Part shown: positions 24,644-33,251 of the stretch, one piece after another
Numbering within the stretch: position 1 is the first letter of the stretch
How the letters are laid out: each line of letters begins with the position of its first letter
Source: Bacillota bacterium
GTDB taxonomy: Bacteria; Bacillota; Clostridia; Christensenellales; UMGS416
Length of the DNA: 45,699 nt
Assembly: GCA_023422005.1 (NCBI GenBank)
Contig: JAEZSC010000071.1
Coordinates: 1 to 45,699 of the forward strand
Direction of reading: 5' to 3'
Notes under the pieces: model-generated
Told to the model about the DNA's origin: nothing
The model's database searches: none
Seen by the model: only the letters and a program-made list of their open reading frames with translations
Position numbers and translations under genes: made by a program

Positions 24644-26290
24644 TTATCTACCAATCGCGTTGCGGTCGCGGTACTCCTGGGGGCCGATTCCGCTCAGCCG
24701 TTTAAAAAACTGTGTGAAATAGGAGGGCGAGTCATACCCCACCCTGGCAGCGATCTCATGGATCTTCATATCGGTGCCCGCCAGCAGCTCTCTGGCGCGG
24801 TTGATCCGCGAGTCATTGATGTAGCTCAGCAGATTGACGCCGGCGTTCTGCTTGAAGAGGCGCGACAGATAGGCCGGGTTGAAATAGCACTTTGCCGCCA
24901 ACCGGGCCAGCGAAAGATCTTCGTCCAGATGGCTGTCGATAAACTGTTTCAAATCCCTGATGAGCAGATCATGGGAATCCACGGTTTGCCGTTCCGCGGC
25001 GGCAAACAGCGCCTCTGACAGTTCGCGGACATACTCCATCGCGTCGGTCCAGGCGCCGCTCTCATCCAGCCGCGACAGCCTGCCCAAGCCCACACCGGTT
25101 TCGATGGGCTGGCGCAGGTCCCGCAGCGTGATGTATTTCAGCAGCATCGCCGACAGCGAGCGCAGCACCACGGCGGCGCCCTCCGCCGTTTTACCAGGTC
25201 CCAGACCCCGCAGGCTGGCCAGCTCCTGGAAATATTCTCCGCGGCGACCGCTTTCCAGCATCAGCTCCATGCGTTTCACCTGCTGCAGGCCCGCCTTGGA
25301 TGCCTCACGGCCCTCCCGGTCTTCCGCCTCGCCGGAAATCAACAGTACGTCCCCGTCGCGATCCCGGCGATAGAGCAGCAGGCGCTTCAGGCGATCATAA
25401 CGCTCGGGCAGAGCCTCCCAGGGAAAGGCCCTCACATCCACGGCGAACGACAGGCGGATGCCCAGCGCGCCGGCGGCGTCTTGCACGGCCTCGGCGCTGT
25501 CCTTCACCACGGACGCATGGTTCCTCCAGAGGTCGTCCTCCGGCCCCCATTCCGCCTGCTCTTGCGCCGGCTGTATCAGCCACAGCGGCAAATGCCGCTC
25601 CAGGCTGGTAAAAGCGAGCCGCAGCGTGGGGGGAAACAGCCGCTCCACCAGCTCGCAGACGAGCGCGCCGGCCCGGGCCATGCCCATCGGCGCGCCCGAT
25701 ACTTCGCCGGGGGTCATCCGGCCGAGCAGCAGCAAAACAGGCCCACGCCCGTCCAACGGGAGGGCAAGCTCCCGGAACTGCCTTTCCCGCTCCTGCGGCC
25801 CCATCGCACCATCGGCCACCAGGTCGGCCAGGCAATCTCTGCGCAGCAGCGGCAGCAGGGCGTCCAAACGCCTGTCCGCCTGCTCCTGCAGCTGCTCGAT
25901 TCTAAGGCTGTCGTCGATCTGGCTGGCGGCCTTCAACACCGCTGCGGCGATCGCGTCGAAACCCTCAGTCTTGAGCAGGTAACTCACCGTGTCGTGCTTC
26001 ATGGCGCTGTAGATATAGTCGAAGTCGTTGTATCCGGTCAGCACGATGGTGCGGCAGCGGGGCCATTGCTTGCGCACGACCTCCATCAGCTGCAAGCCTG
26101 TCATCACCGGCATCATGATGTCGGTCAGCAGGATGTCCACCCTGGACGCGGCCAGCACCTCCAGCGCCTCGATGGCCGAATAGGCCTTGCAGACGTCCAA
26201 GTCGACAGCGATGCTGCCGGCGTTCTTAAAAAAACGATACAGCCCATCGGCGACGTCGGATTCGTCATCCACGATCAACAGTCTGTACAT
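24644..26290 (-). CDS. YesN-like response regulator, receiver plus AraC DNA-binding domain
   Basis: This 548-residue regulator has an N-terminal receiver (VDDE at 8-11, phospho-acceptor D57 in LLTDIMMP, Lys in YLLKTE), a long central region (about 130-435) and a C-terminal AraC-type pair of helix-turn-helix motifs (IDSHLDEDLSLARLAAKCYF ... IHEIAARVGYDSPSYFTQFF). The start codon lies 16 bases inside the kinase gene, so the two are translationally coupled. Its target is presumably the binding-protein promoter 108 bases downstream in the same orientation. A Thr replaces the usual Asp of the MPxMDG loop, outside the phosphorylation site. Confidence 0.92.
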   Translation of the reverse strand: MYRLLIVDDESDVADGLYRFFKNAGSIAVDLDVCKAYSAIEALEVLAASRVDILLTDIMMPVMTGLQLMEVVRKQWPRCRTIVLTGYNDFDYIYSAMKHDTVSYLLKTEGFDAIAAAVLKAASQIDDSLRIEQLQEQADRRLDALLPLLRRDCLADLVADGAMGPQERERQFRELALPLDGRGPVLLLLGRMTPGEVSGAPMGMARAGALVCELVERLFPPTLRLAFTSLERHLPLWLIQPAQEQAEWGPEDDLWRNHASVVKDSAEAVQDAAGALGIRLSFAVDVRAFPWEALPERYDRLKRLLLYRRDRDGDVLLISGEAEDREGREASKAGLQQVKRMELMLESGRRGEYFQELASLRGLGPGKTAEGAAVVLRSLSAMLLKYITLRDLRQPIETGVGLGRLSRLDESGAWTDAMEYVRELSEALFAAAERQTVDSHDLLIRDLKQFIDSHLDEDLSLARLAAKCYFNPAYLSRLFKQNAGVNLLSYINDSRINRARELLAGTDMKIHEIAARVGYDSPSYFTQFFKRLSGIGPQEYRDRNAIGR

Positions 26291-28038
26291 CCGCTCTTCC
26301 TCCCCTGCGCGTCGTCATACTCGATACGGATCACCACCAGCAGGCCGGCCGGCTCCGCCCGCCGCAGGGCCAGCCCGCTGGCCGGGCCGAACATCATCCG
26401 GATGCGCTTGTGGATGTTGATGATGCCGGTGCTCTCGGCGGGCTCCTCTTCCTGCAGCAATCGATTGAGTCCGTCGATCTCCTCCAGGGTGGTGCCGTCG
26501 CCGTTGTCCATCACATGAATTTCCAGCCAACCCTCACCGCAGGCAAAGCTGACTTTGAGCGTGCCGCCGGCCAGCGTGTCCTTCAAACCATGCACAAAGG
26601 CGTTTTCGATGACGGGCTGCAGGATAAGCCGGGGCACCATCACGCCGCGGATGGCCTCCGGCAGCTCGTCGAACTGCACCTGTATGCGGTTGCGGAAGCG
26701 CCGAGCCTGAATTTCCGTATAGATTCTGGCATGGGCCGCTTCTCGCTCCAGCTCAATCTCATCCGCGCCGCTGCGGGTGATGTATTGAAAGTAGGTGCCA
26801 AGCTGCTTGGTATATATCTCTGCCTGCTCGTATTCTCCTTGGGCGACCATACTGTGCAGGCTGAAAAAGCTGTTATAGAGGAAATGAGGGTTGATCTGTG
26901 ATTGCAGCTGCTTCATCTCCGATCTTTGGGCCATCATCCGCTGCCGTAGATTTTGGTTGATCAGCACGTTCAGGTTATACACCATATCGTTGAACTGTTT
27001 ATAGAGATAGCGGAACTCATCGCTTTGACGGTGCTCGATGCGCACATCCATATTGCCCCCCTCCACCTTGTGGAAGGAGTCTACCAAGATATGCAGCGGA
27101 TGGTGAATGATCCGGCTGGTAGCCACCGCGAACAGCACCACGATTATCAGCGCCAGCCCTGTGAATATCCAAAACGCCACCCGGTAGCGCTGCAGCGGCT
27201 GAAACACCTGCTCCTCCGGCAAGTATTTGCACAGCGTCATGCCGAGATAGGGCGATGTGGAGTATATGAACAGATAGGGCTTGCCGGCGACAATGATATG
27301 AAAAGCGCCGGCGTCGCTTTGTGCCAACCGTGCCAGAAGCTCGGATCGGATCTTGTCCGTGGTCTCGGGATCAAAGCCATCCTCAACCTCAAACCCTAGC
27401 CTCGTGCCTGTCAGCAGCGTTCCCCGGTCGCTGTAATCGTCGATTTGCAGCAGCGCGGATTTTATGCTCCTCGTGGACAAAACGATCTCGACGATCCGGG
27501 GTTTTTTGCTCCTTTGCGGATAGCTGGCAGAAAGATACAGGGAGCCATTGTGCATGGCAAGCGCCAAATCTGGCTTGTCCGTCTCTTCTATCAGGCGATT
27601 GTAATCCTCCCCGGGCATTTCCTGCACACTATTGTCCGCGGAGAGCATTCGGTCCAGCGACGGGAAATAGACATTAACCGCCTCCACAAATCTATTGCTG
27701 CTTTTGATGGCCTTTAGCCGCAGTTGAAGGCGGTTGAACGAAAGCGTCTTCTCAATGGGACTCATAGAGTCCGAAACGGAGGAAAGCAGATCCAAATCAT
27801 AATCGTTGACGCAGGTTTGCAGGGCCAGATCGTCGATGTTACGGATTTCACGCTCCATCTGACCCAAAAAATTGCGCACTTGGGCAATCATGGAGCTGGA
27901 AATTTCCTGACGAACGGCGTTGGTTCCCCAGCGGTACACGCTTGCACCGCCGAAGTACACGGGAATCAAAAGAAGCAGAAATGCACAAAGCATGCGACCG
28001 AGGATCGTATCAAGCCACTTTTTTATGAATAATCGCAT
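26275..28038 (-). CDS. YesM-like sensor histidine kinase
   Basis: This 587-residue membrane kinase has TM1 near residues 12-32, an extracellular sensing region to about 280, and TM2 (FWIFTGLALIIVVLFAVATS). A HAMP segment and a His_kinase (PF06580) domain follow, with QINPHFLYN; the phosphorylated His is residue 385. The ATPase domain has LILQPVIENAFVHGLKD. The ATG at 28038 was chosen for GAGAGGAA just upstream; an in-frame ATG 48 codons earlier has no ribosome site. It probably senses the imported sugar or its binding protein and phosphorylates the adjacent YesN-like regulator. The 28039-28357 spacer upstream shows no gene. Confidence 0.92.
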   Translation of the reverse strand: MRLFIKKWLDTILGRMLCAFLLLLIPVYFGGASVYRWGTNAVRQEISSSMIAQVRNFLGQMEREIRNIDDLALQTCVNDYDLDLLSSVSDSMSPIEKTLSFNRLQLRLKAIKSSNRFVEAVNVYFPSLDRMLSADNSVQEMPGEDYNRLIEETDKPDLALAMHNGSLYLSASYPQRSKKPRIVEIVLSTRSIKSALLQIDDYSDRGTLLTGTRLGFEVEDGFDPETTDKIRSELLARLAQSDAGAFHIIVAGKPYLFIYSTSPYLGMTLCKYLPEEQVFQPLQRYRVAFWIFTGLALIIVVLFAVATSRIIHHPLHILVDSFHKVEGGNMDVRIEHRQSDEFRYLYKQFNDMVYNLNVLINQNLRQRMMAQRSEMKQLQSQINPHFLYNSFFSLHSMVAQGEYEQAEIYTKQLGTYFQYITRSGADEIELEREAAHARIYTEIQARRFRNRIQVQFDELPEAIRGVMVPRLILQPVIENAFVHGLKDTLAGGTLKVSFACGEGWLEIHVMDNGDGTTLEEIDGLNRLLQEEEPAESTGIINIHKRIRMMFGPASGLALRRAEPAGLLVVIRIEYDDAQGRKSGCTDC

Positions 28039-28271
28039 CAATGTTCCTCTCGATAGGTATCCCCATAGTGTGTCTATGTTTCTGCTTTTATATTGGGAAA
28101 GCTTTATGAACTTTTCTGCAAGTTCCAATATACATGTATACCCATACACCTGTCCGTTTTCATTGCAGAGAAACAATCTCACGGATATAGCTGTCTGTCA
28201 AGCCTTTTTCGGCGGCCGCAGGAGAGGGGTGATAACACGCAAACAGACTGCCCAATCGCTTCACTGATAAC

Positions 28272-28308
28272 AAAGAAATGAGGCCCCACCTCTATGCCGG
28301 GGGCCTCA
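28272..28308 (-). terminator. Terminator after the URO-D-like gene
   Basis: TGAGGCCCC (28279-28287) and GGGGCCTCA (28300-28308) form a perfect 9-bp stem with a 12-base loop; on the minus strand TTTCTTTG follows. It ends the minus operon whose last gene stops at 28358. Confidence 0.8.
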
Positions 28309-28357
28309 ACCAGTGTTTCTTGGAATGCAACATTTGATATGATCTCGATTACAAGCC

Positions 28358-29416
28358 CTATTCCCACCAGAAACGCCGGTACTTACGCAAAGCCGAACAC
28401 AGCGCCTCCACGTTCTTTGGCGGGGTAGGCGGATAAATGCCCGCGATGAACTCCAGGCCTCCCTCCGGGCTGCCAAGCTTCATGACTTCCTCGCGAATCA
28501 AATTGTCGATGTCGCTGGCGCTGCCATATGGCAGCACTGTCTGGCGGTCGATATCCAGCCGGATGCATGCGCGCCCCTTGATGACACGGGCGATATTATC
28601 AATACCGTTGCACAGATCCTGCGGATTGACGATATCGACGCCGGAGCGAACCTGCTCCTCCAGAATTCCCAATGTCTTACCGTCACTGTGCAGGGCAACG
28701 AGGACGTTGGCAGCCTTGCACGGCTCCATCAGCGCCTGGTAGGCAGGTGCGATGAACTTGCGAAAGGTGGCGGGACTGAGGAACGTCGAGGTCTGGCTTC
28801 CCAGATCGTCGGCGAACTCCATGATATCCACCCCCAGCCGAAGATACCGGTCCACCAGCACACGGTTGTGCCGCACGAGCAGGTCGATGAGCCGGTACAT
28901 GTCGGGCTCGTCCATGGCGTAATCGATCATCGCGTTTTCGAACCCGCGCAGATAGGTTGTCCGCAAAAAGAGAAAGCCGTGGGGAACACCGCCGGCGGTC
29001 ACATCGCCGCGGGCTTTCGCCTGAGCGATATCGGCGGCGATGGCGTCCCAGTCCGCAGGGTTGCGGTCAAACTGAATATTCGCATCCGGTACACAGTAGC
29101 CGTCCAGATCGGTCCAGTTGGCAATCGGCGCGTTGCTCACAACGCCTTCAATGCCATTGGTGGAAGTCTTCCAGACGCATCCCCAGGCGTCTGTGAAGGG
29201 CTCGTTCACCCGGTACGCCGGAGCAAACACATAGGACGCATAGTCCCGCCAGCCTTTTTTGACATGAGGAAAGAATTCGGGGAATCGGACGCAAACCTCC
29301 TCCATGTCCTCGCGGTACATGTCCCAAGCTGCGTCGTTGATATGCACGGCTGCGGGAATCCACTCCGGGCGTTGAAAGCGCGCGTTGCGAAGGGTATTCT
29401 CTCGATTGGTCAGCAT
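28358..29416 (-). CDS. Uroporphyrinogen decarboxylase / MtaA-family protein
   Basis: This 352-residue TIM barrel has the URO-D superfamily fold (NRENTLRNARFQRPEWIP opening, ADDLGSQ, SPATFRKFIAPAYQALMEPCKA, ALHSDGKT, GVDIVNPQ). True haem uroporphyrinogen decarboxylases and the corrinoid methyltransferases MtaA/MtbA share this fold. Here the zinc-binding His-X-Cys of MtaA appears as His-Ser-Asp, so zinc methyl-transfer chemistry is doubtful. Similar divergent members are frequent in clostridial sugar operons with no known function. AAGGAG lies 6 bases from the ATG. It follows the third GH172 gene by 72 bases and ends the operon. Confidence 0.75.
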   Translation of the reverse strand: MLTNRENTLRNARFQRPEWIPAAVHINDAAWDMYREDMEEVCVRFPEFFPHVKKGWRDYASYVFAPAYRVNEPFTDAWGCVWKTSTNGIEGVVSNAPIANWTDLDGYCVPDANIQFDRNPADWDAIAADIAQAKARGDVTAGGVPHGFLFLRTTYLRGFENAMIDYAMDEPDMYRLIDLLVRHNRVLVDRYLRLGVDIMEFADDLGSQTSTFLSPATFRKFIAPAYQALMEPCKAANVLVALHSDGKTLGILEEQVRSGVDIVNPQDLCNGIDNIARVIKGRACIRLDIDRQTVLPYGSASDIDNLIREEVMKLGSPEGGLEFIAGIYPPTPPKNVEALCSALRKYRRFWWE

Positions 29417-29488
29417 GATATCTCCTTAGCGCAAAGCGGATGGTCCCTTCCTGATACCCGGCGTGGTACCCTCGATACCGAAGAGGTC

Positions 29489-30505
29489 TTAAGGTATACT
29501 GACGTGATCGATGTTCCGAATTCGATACCAACACAGCAGATCGTCGCGGCCCGGCAGCTCCTTCGGTGTACCCTGCGGGGTGTCCAGGTAACAGAATGCA
29601 ACCGATGAACAGGCATAGGGCTTCAACCGCTCCGGGCTCCAGGGGTTGAGGAAACAAAATCGGATGCCCTTATCAAACCGGATGGCATCCTGCTCATGGA
29701 CGCGATACATCGCAATGCTGGCATTCAGCGAATCCTTGGAGGGCACACCGTGCAGCTCACCGGCAAAAGTCCCCTCCCGGAAATACCAGCCACCCAGGAA
29801 GTAATCCTCCATCCCTGTGCCGGTTATCGAAGGGGACTCAGCACCGTCGAGATAAACATACTCCGGAGCTTCCAAAAAACTCAGGTAATTGGGCTCCTCG
29901 CCCTGGGCGCTGAAGACACAGCCGACATAATGCCCTCTCCCCGCCGCCTCCAGTACCGGGACAGGTTCTGGTCCACGAAGCCGGGACGTTTGGAACTGGG
30001 CGTGGAACCAACCGCGCTCCTGTCCGGCATCGTCAGACAGCTGGTACAGTATGTTGGCAAACACATCGGTATCCACCAGAGCATCCAGATTCTCCAGTTC
30101 CACCCGAAACCCCTTACGAAAGGGCATCGGGAAGCGGCAATAAAAGCCTCCGCTGGACATACCCAAATAGCGCGACGCGAAGTTCGACACCTCGCATAGC
30201 CCATTGCCAAAGAAATCTCCAACAGGAGCCTGCACCGCCGGCCGGTCGCTGCCGTCCCAGTAAATGCGAAGAATCAACGTCTTAAGGATCGTCTGCGAGA
30301 TCGGAGCGCTGGGGTTCCAGTGCTGCCAGAACCAGCCGGGGAAGGTCATCCAAAAAGAGGTGATCCGGCCGCACCCCTCCACATGGCAAAGCGTCACCTT
30401 GGCCCCGCGGGGCACGGCGACGGTTTTGGTTCGTTTGTTCGGGTCGAATGTAGTAGCTTGAAACGTGTTTTCCTTACGAAAATGGGAAATATCCCGGTCT
30501 ATCAT
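29489..30505 (-). CDS. GH172-type (DUF2961) glycosidase, 338 aa
   Basis: This third DUF2961 protein shows ILRIYWDGSDRPAVQAPVGDFF, PMPFRKGFRVELEN and TGTGMEDYFLGGWYF, the family signature with Met in place of the Thr before Glu-Asp-Tyr. It lacks a signal peptide and any accessory domain. GAGAGG lies 11 bases before the ATG. It sits downstream of a MATE and an MFS transporter and a ROK-type regulator rather than the ABC transporter, suggesting a different substrate from the other two. The 134-base gap to the MATE gene may hide its own promoter. Confidence 0.82.
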   Translation of the reverse strand: MIDRDISHFRKENTFQATTFDPNKRTKTVAVPRGAKVTLCHVEGCGRITSFWMTFPGWFWQHWNPSAPISQTILKTLILRIYWDGSDRPAVQAPVGDFFGNGLCEVSNFASRYLGMSSGGFYCRFPMPFRKGFRVELENLDALVDTDVFANILYQLSDDAGQERGWFHAQFQTSRLRGPEPVPVLEAAGRGHYVGCVFSAQGEEPNYLSFLEAPEYVYLDGAESPSITGTGMEDYFLGGWYFREGTFAGELHGVPSKDSLNASIAMYRVHEQDAIRFDKGIRFCFLNPWSPERLKPYACSSVAFCYLDTPQGTPKELPGRDDLLCWYRIRNIDHVSIP

Positions 30506-30639
30506 ATGTTATAACCTCTCTTCTGCACGCAATGGCATCTGCGCTGTCGGCTGTCGATTCTTTTCTACACCACCCATGGCATTCCCTGCACGGAATACCC
30601 AGCAAAGCCGTCAGAACATAAGGTGTGGAAATGGCTCCC

Positions 30640-32028
30640 CTACCCGCCGGCAGATTCCGATATGGTTGTTCTCGTCAAATTTTTCATCCAGTTAAACTTG
30701 TTTATTTTGAAAACCGCAACGAAGCATTTCAGTATCTGATCTGACTTCAGGCATGCGAACACCAACCATGCGGGTGCGCCGAGCCACGCAGAAATCAAGG
30801 CCGAAGGCAGCACGACACAGAATACGAAGATTGTGTCGTTTTTAAATACAAAAGATATGTCCCCGCCGGATTTTACCAGCCCGAAGAGACACGGCGCCTG
30901 GTATCCACTCCCAATTATAGTGATGGAAAGGACACCAATTAGCAGGCTAGCCTCTCTTGCTGCCGCCTGGCTTATACCTCCACCAAGCGCACCCGCATAC
31001 AGTGCGACGAAAGGCCCTCTAAGCACCGCTACGAGCGCGCCGGAAAGCAGCCCAACGAAAAAAAAGATTACCTGTGTGGTTCGTGCATATTCCTTCATAA
31101 GCTCATACTTACCGGCTCCAACCGTTTTTCCGGTAATGATGCCCACGGCAGAGGCGAGGCCGGAAATAGCAATAAACGCAAGGGTACCCATGGTGTTTGC
31201 GATGGACACCGCCGTAGCGACAGACGCATCAAAAAAGCGTCCGAAGATGATGGAGTTCACCATCAAATTTACGCTCCACACGACCTCGCCCGCGATAAGC
31301 GGCAACCCATAACGGATGTAATCTCTAATGAGCATCCGGTCAGATCGCCGCAGATCGGCAATCCTCAACCGCAGTTTGCGGTCTCGGCGAAACACATAGA
31401 TAGAAATTGCGGTGGTCTCGGCCACGCGACCGATTACTGTTGAAAGTGCGGCGCCGAAAACACCCCAACCCAGGCCATAAATAAACAAGAAGTTTAAGGC
31501 AATATCGAAGCTAAGCGATATCAATGAAATCATCATGCCAATGGATGGCGTTTCTACAGCACGCATGGAGCATAGCAGCACTTGTGTAATGCAGAAGAAT
31601 ATGTAGGACATGCAGACGGTGCGCAGATATGTTATGCCTTCCCGCGCGATCGCCGGATCAGACGTAAAAATCCCGATCACAGCGCCTGGAAATAACAAGC
31701 AGACCGCGGTCAGCACAGCCCCTACAGCCAGAGAAAAACGAATGCCAATAGAGATGATATTTTTAATGTTTTCGGTGTCCTTCTTGCCCCAATACTGCGC
31801 CGAGAGGATCAGGATTACCCCACCGATACCGCTGGTGAACATTTGTATCAGCACATTAATCTGGCTGGCGAAATAGACACCAGATACCGCCGCATCGCCC
31901 AATGAACTGACCATAAGATTGTCAGCAAAGGAAGCAAGAAAAGCGATTAAGCCCTGTGCAGCCACCGGGAGCGCCAGTGTAATGAGGCTCTTATAATATG
32001 ACCGGTCGCGGGTAAGCACACGCGTCAT
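30640..32028 (-). CDS. MATE-family efflux/uptake transporter
   Basis: This 462-residue protein has about 12 hydrophobic spans and the MATE pattern: two similar halves, ALPVAAQGLIAFLASFADNLMVSSLG in TM1 and GLPLIAGEVVWSVNLMVNSIIFG opening the second half. Family members exchange Na+ or H+ for organic cations or other small molecules. The start overlaps the MFS stop by 4 bases (ATGA), so both are made together. Placement between a sugar-type MFS and a GH172 gene is unusual; the substrate is not known. Confidence 0.88.
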   Translation of the reverse strand: MTRVLTRDRSYYKSLITLALPVAAQGLIAFLASFADNLMVSSLGDAAVSGVYFASQINVLIQMFTSGIGGVILILSAQYWGKKDTENIKNIISIGIRFSLAVGAVLTAVCLLFPGAVIGIFTSDPAIAREGITYLRTVCMSYIFFCITQVLLCSMRAVETPSIGMMISLISLSFDIALNFLFIYGLGWGVFGAALSTVIGRVAETTAISIYVFRRDRKLRLRIADLRRSDRMLIRDYIRYGLPLIAGEVVWSVNLMVNSIIFGRFFDASVATAVSIANTMGTLAFIAISGLASAVGIITGKTVGAGKYELMKEYARTTQVIFFFVGLLSGALVAVLRGPFVALYAGALGGGISQAAAREASLLIGVLSITIIGSGYQAPCLFGLVKSGGDISFVFKNDTIFVFCVVLPSALISAWLGAPAWLVFACLKSDQILKCFVAVFKINKFNWMKNLTRTTISESAGG

Positions 32029-33215
32029 GACGGTTCTCCTTCCAATCTCTTCAGTTTCGCTATCGAAGCTAGTCGCGCTGAGAATGCAAGCAACCCAAAT
32101 GCGCAGACCAGAAGCACATAAGGCATCAGCGAGAAGGAAACATGCGCGAAAAGCTGGCCGAACAGAGGTGGCATCAATGTGGTGCTGGTGTATGCAACAG
32201 CCATTTGAAATCCCATGGCAGCCTGTGCGTTTTCTTTACCGAAGTGAATGGGTGTCTGGTGTAGCATGGAAGGGAAGATCGGCGCAAGACCAAAACCTAT
32301 GATCACAAGCGCAACGATTGTAAATAAGGTGGGCAGCGGCAGCAACATTAAGACAAGGCCGGCGATAACAAGTATAGCGCCCATACGAATCAAGGCTTCG
32401 TTGCTGAGCTTCATGGACACAAAACCACTCAACATGCGCCCGGCAGTGATCCCCAGAAAAAAGAGAGAAATCCATCCGGCTGCACTTTCAGGCAGGATGT
32501 TCTTTATCTTCACCAGATAACTGGATCCCCAAAGCATGATGGTAGCTTCAACTGAGATGTACAGAAAAAAGGTCGATAAAGCGAAGACGGCGCCTTTGAC
32601 CCGAAACGGCGCGAGCAGGCCATGTTTAACTTTGGTGTTCGGCACTTCCCTGGTGTGCCCGGCAGTGGGTTTGCTGAATTTCTTCCACATAGGCAGAGAG
32701 AAAAGCAACAGCACCACCAAGGCAAATTGTATCATGGAAATGCTAAAATAACCGCTTCTCCAAGTATGACCCCATTGTTCTAAGGCAGAAATAAGAACGG
32801 GCCCAAGCATGGCTCCAACTCCCCAAAAGCAGTGCAGCCAATTCATATGCTTTGCCTCATAGTGTTCAGCCACAAACTCGTTAAGGCCAGAATCCACCGC
32901 GCCGGCTCCCAAACCGAGCGGAGCAGCGCATACCAACAGCCAAAGAAACGAGGGAGAGAATGAGAAGCCAAGCAGCGCAACAGCAGTCATGGTAACACTT
33001 ATGACTGTGACCTTACCGGTACCAATCAAACGGATCAGCCGGTGTGAAAAAAGGCTGGAAACAATGGTGCCGCAGGATATAATGATGGACACAAATCCTG
33101 CGTTTCCCATTGGGCCCCCAAACTCCACATTCATCAATGGCCATGTGGAACCGAGCAGGGAGTCCGGAAGCCCCAGGCTAATAAACGCAAGATAAATCAA
33201 CGCCAAAAAGATCAT
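32025..33215 (-). CDS. MFS transporter
   Basis: This 396-residue membrane protein has 12 predicted spans. Its opening IYLAFISLGLPDSLLGSTWP and LGLGAGAVDSGLNEFVAEHY resemble FucP/GlcP-like and YfkF-type sugar MFS porters. GGAG lies 7 bases from the ATG. It is the second gene of the ROK-MFS-MATE unit (36 bases after the ROK gene). Uptake of a sugar or glycoside that the ROK protein senses is the likely role. Confidence 0.85.
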   Translation of the reverse strand: MIFLALIYLAFISLGLPDSLLGSTWPLMNVEFGGPMGNAGFVSIIISCGTIVSSLFSHRLIRLIGTGKVTVISVTMTAVALLGFSFSPSFLWLLVCAAPLGLGAGAVDSGLNEFVAEHYEAKHMNWLHCFWGVGAMLGPVLISALEQWGHTWRSGYFSISMIQFALVVLLLFSLPMWKKFSKPTAGHTREVPNTKVKHGLLAPFRVKGAVFALSTFFLYISVEATIMLWGSSYLVKIKNILPESAAGWISLFFLGITAGRMLSGFVSMKLSNEALIRMGAILVIAGLVLMLLPLPTLFTIVALVIIGFGLAPIFPSMLHQTPIHFGKENAQAAMGFQMAVAYTSTTLMPPLFGQLFAHVSFSLMPYVLLVCAFGLLAFSARLASIAKLKRLEGEPS

Positions 33216-33251
33216 CTCTACACTCCAAGAAAAACTCTTCTCTCTATCGGG

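Noticed and set aside
25481..26518. 345-codon plus-strand frame opposite the YesN/YesM genes
   Set aside because: Antisense shadow in GC-rich DNA; product rich in His, Gln and Arg without domains.
30578..30599. GGCATTCC/GGAATACC hairpin after the MATE gene
   Set aside because: Eight pairs with one wobble and no T-tract on the minus strand; too weak to call a terminator.
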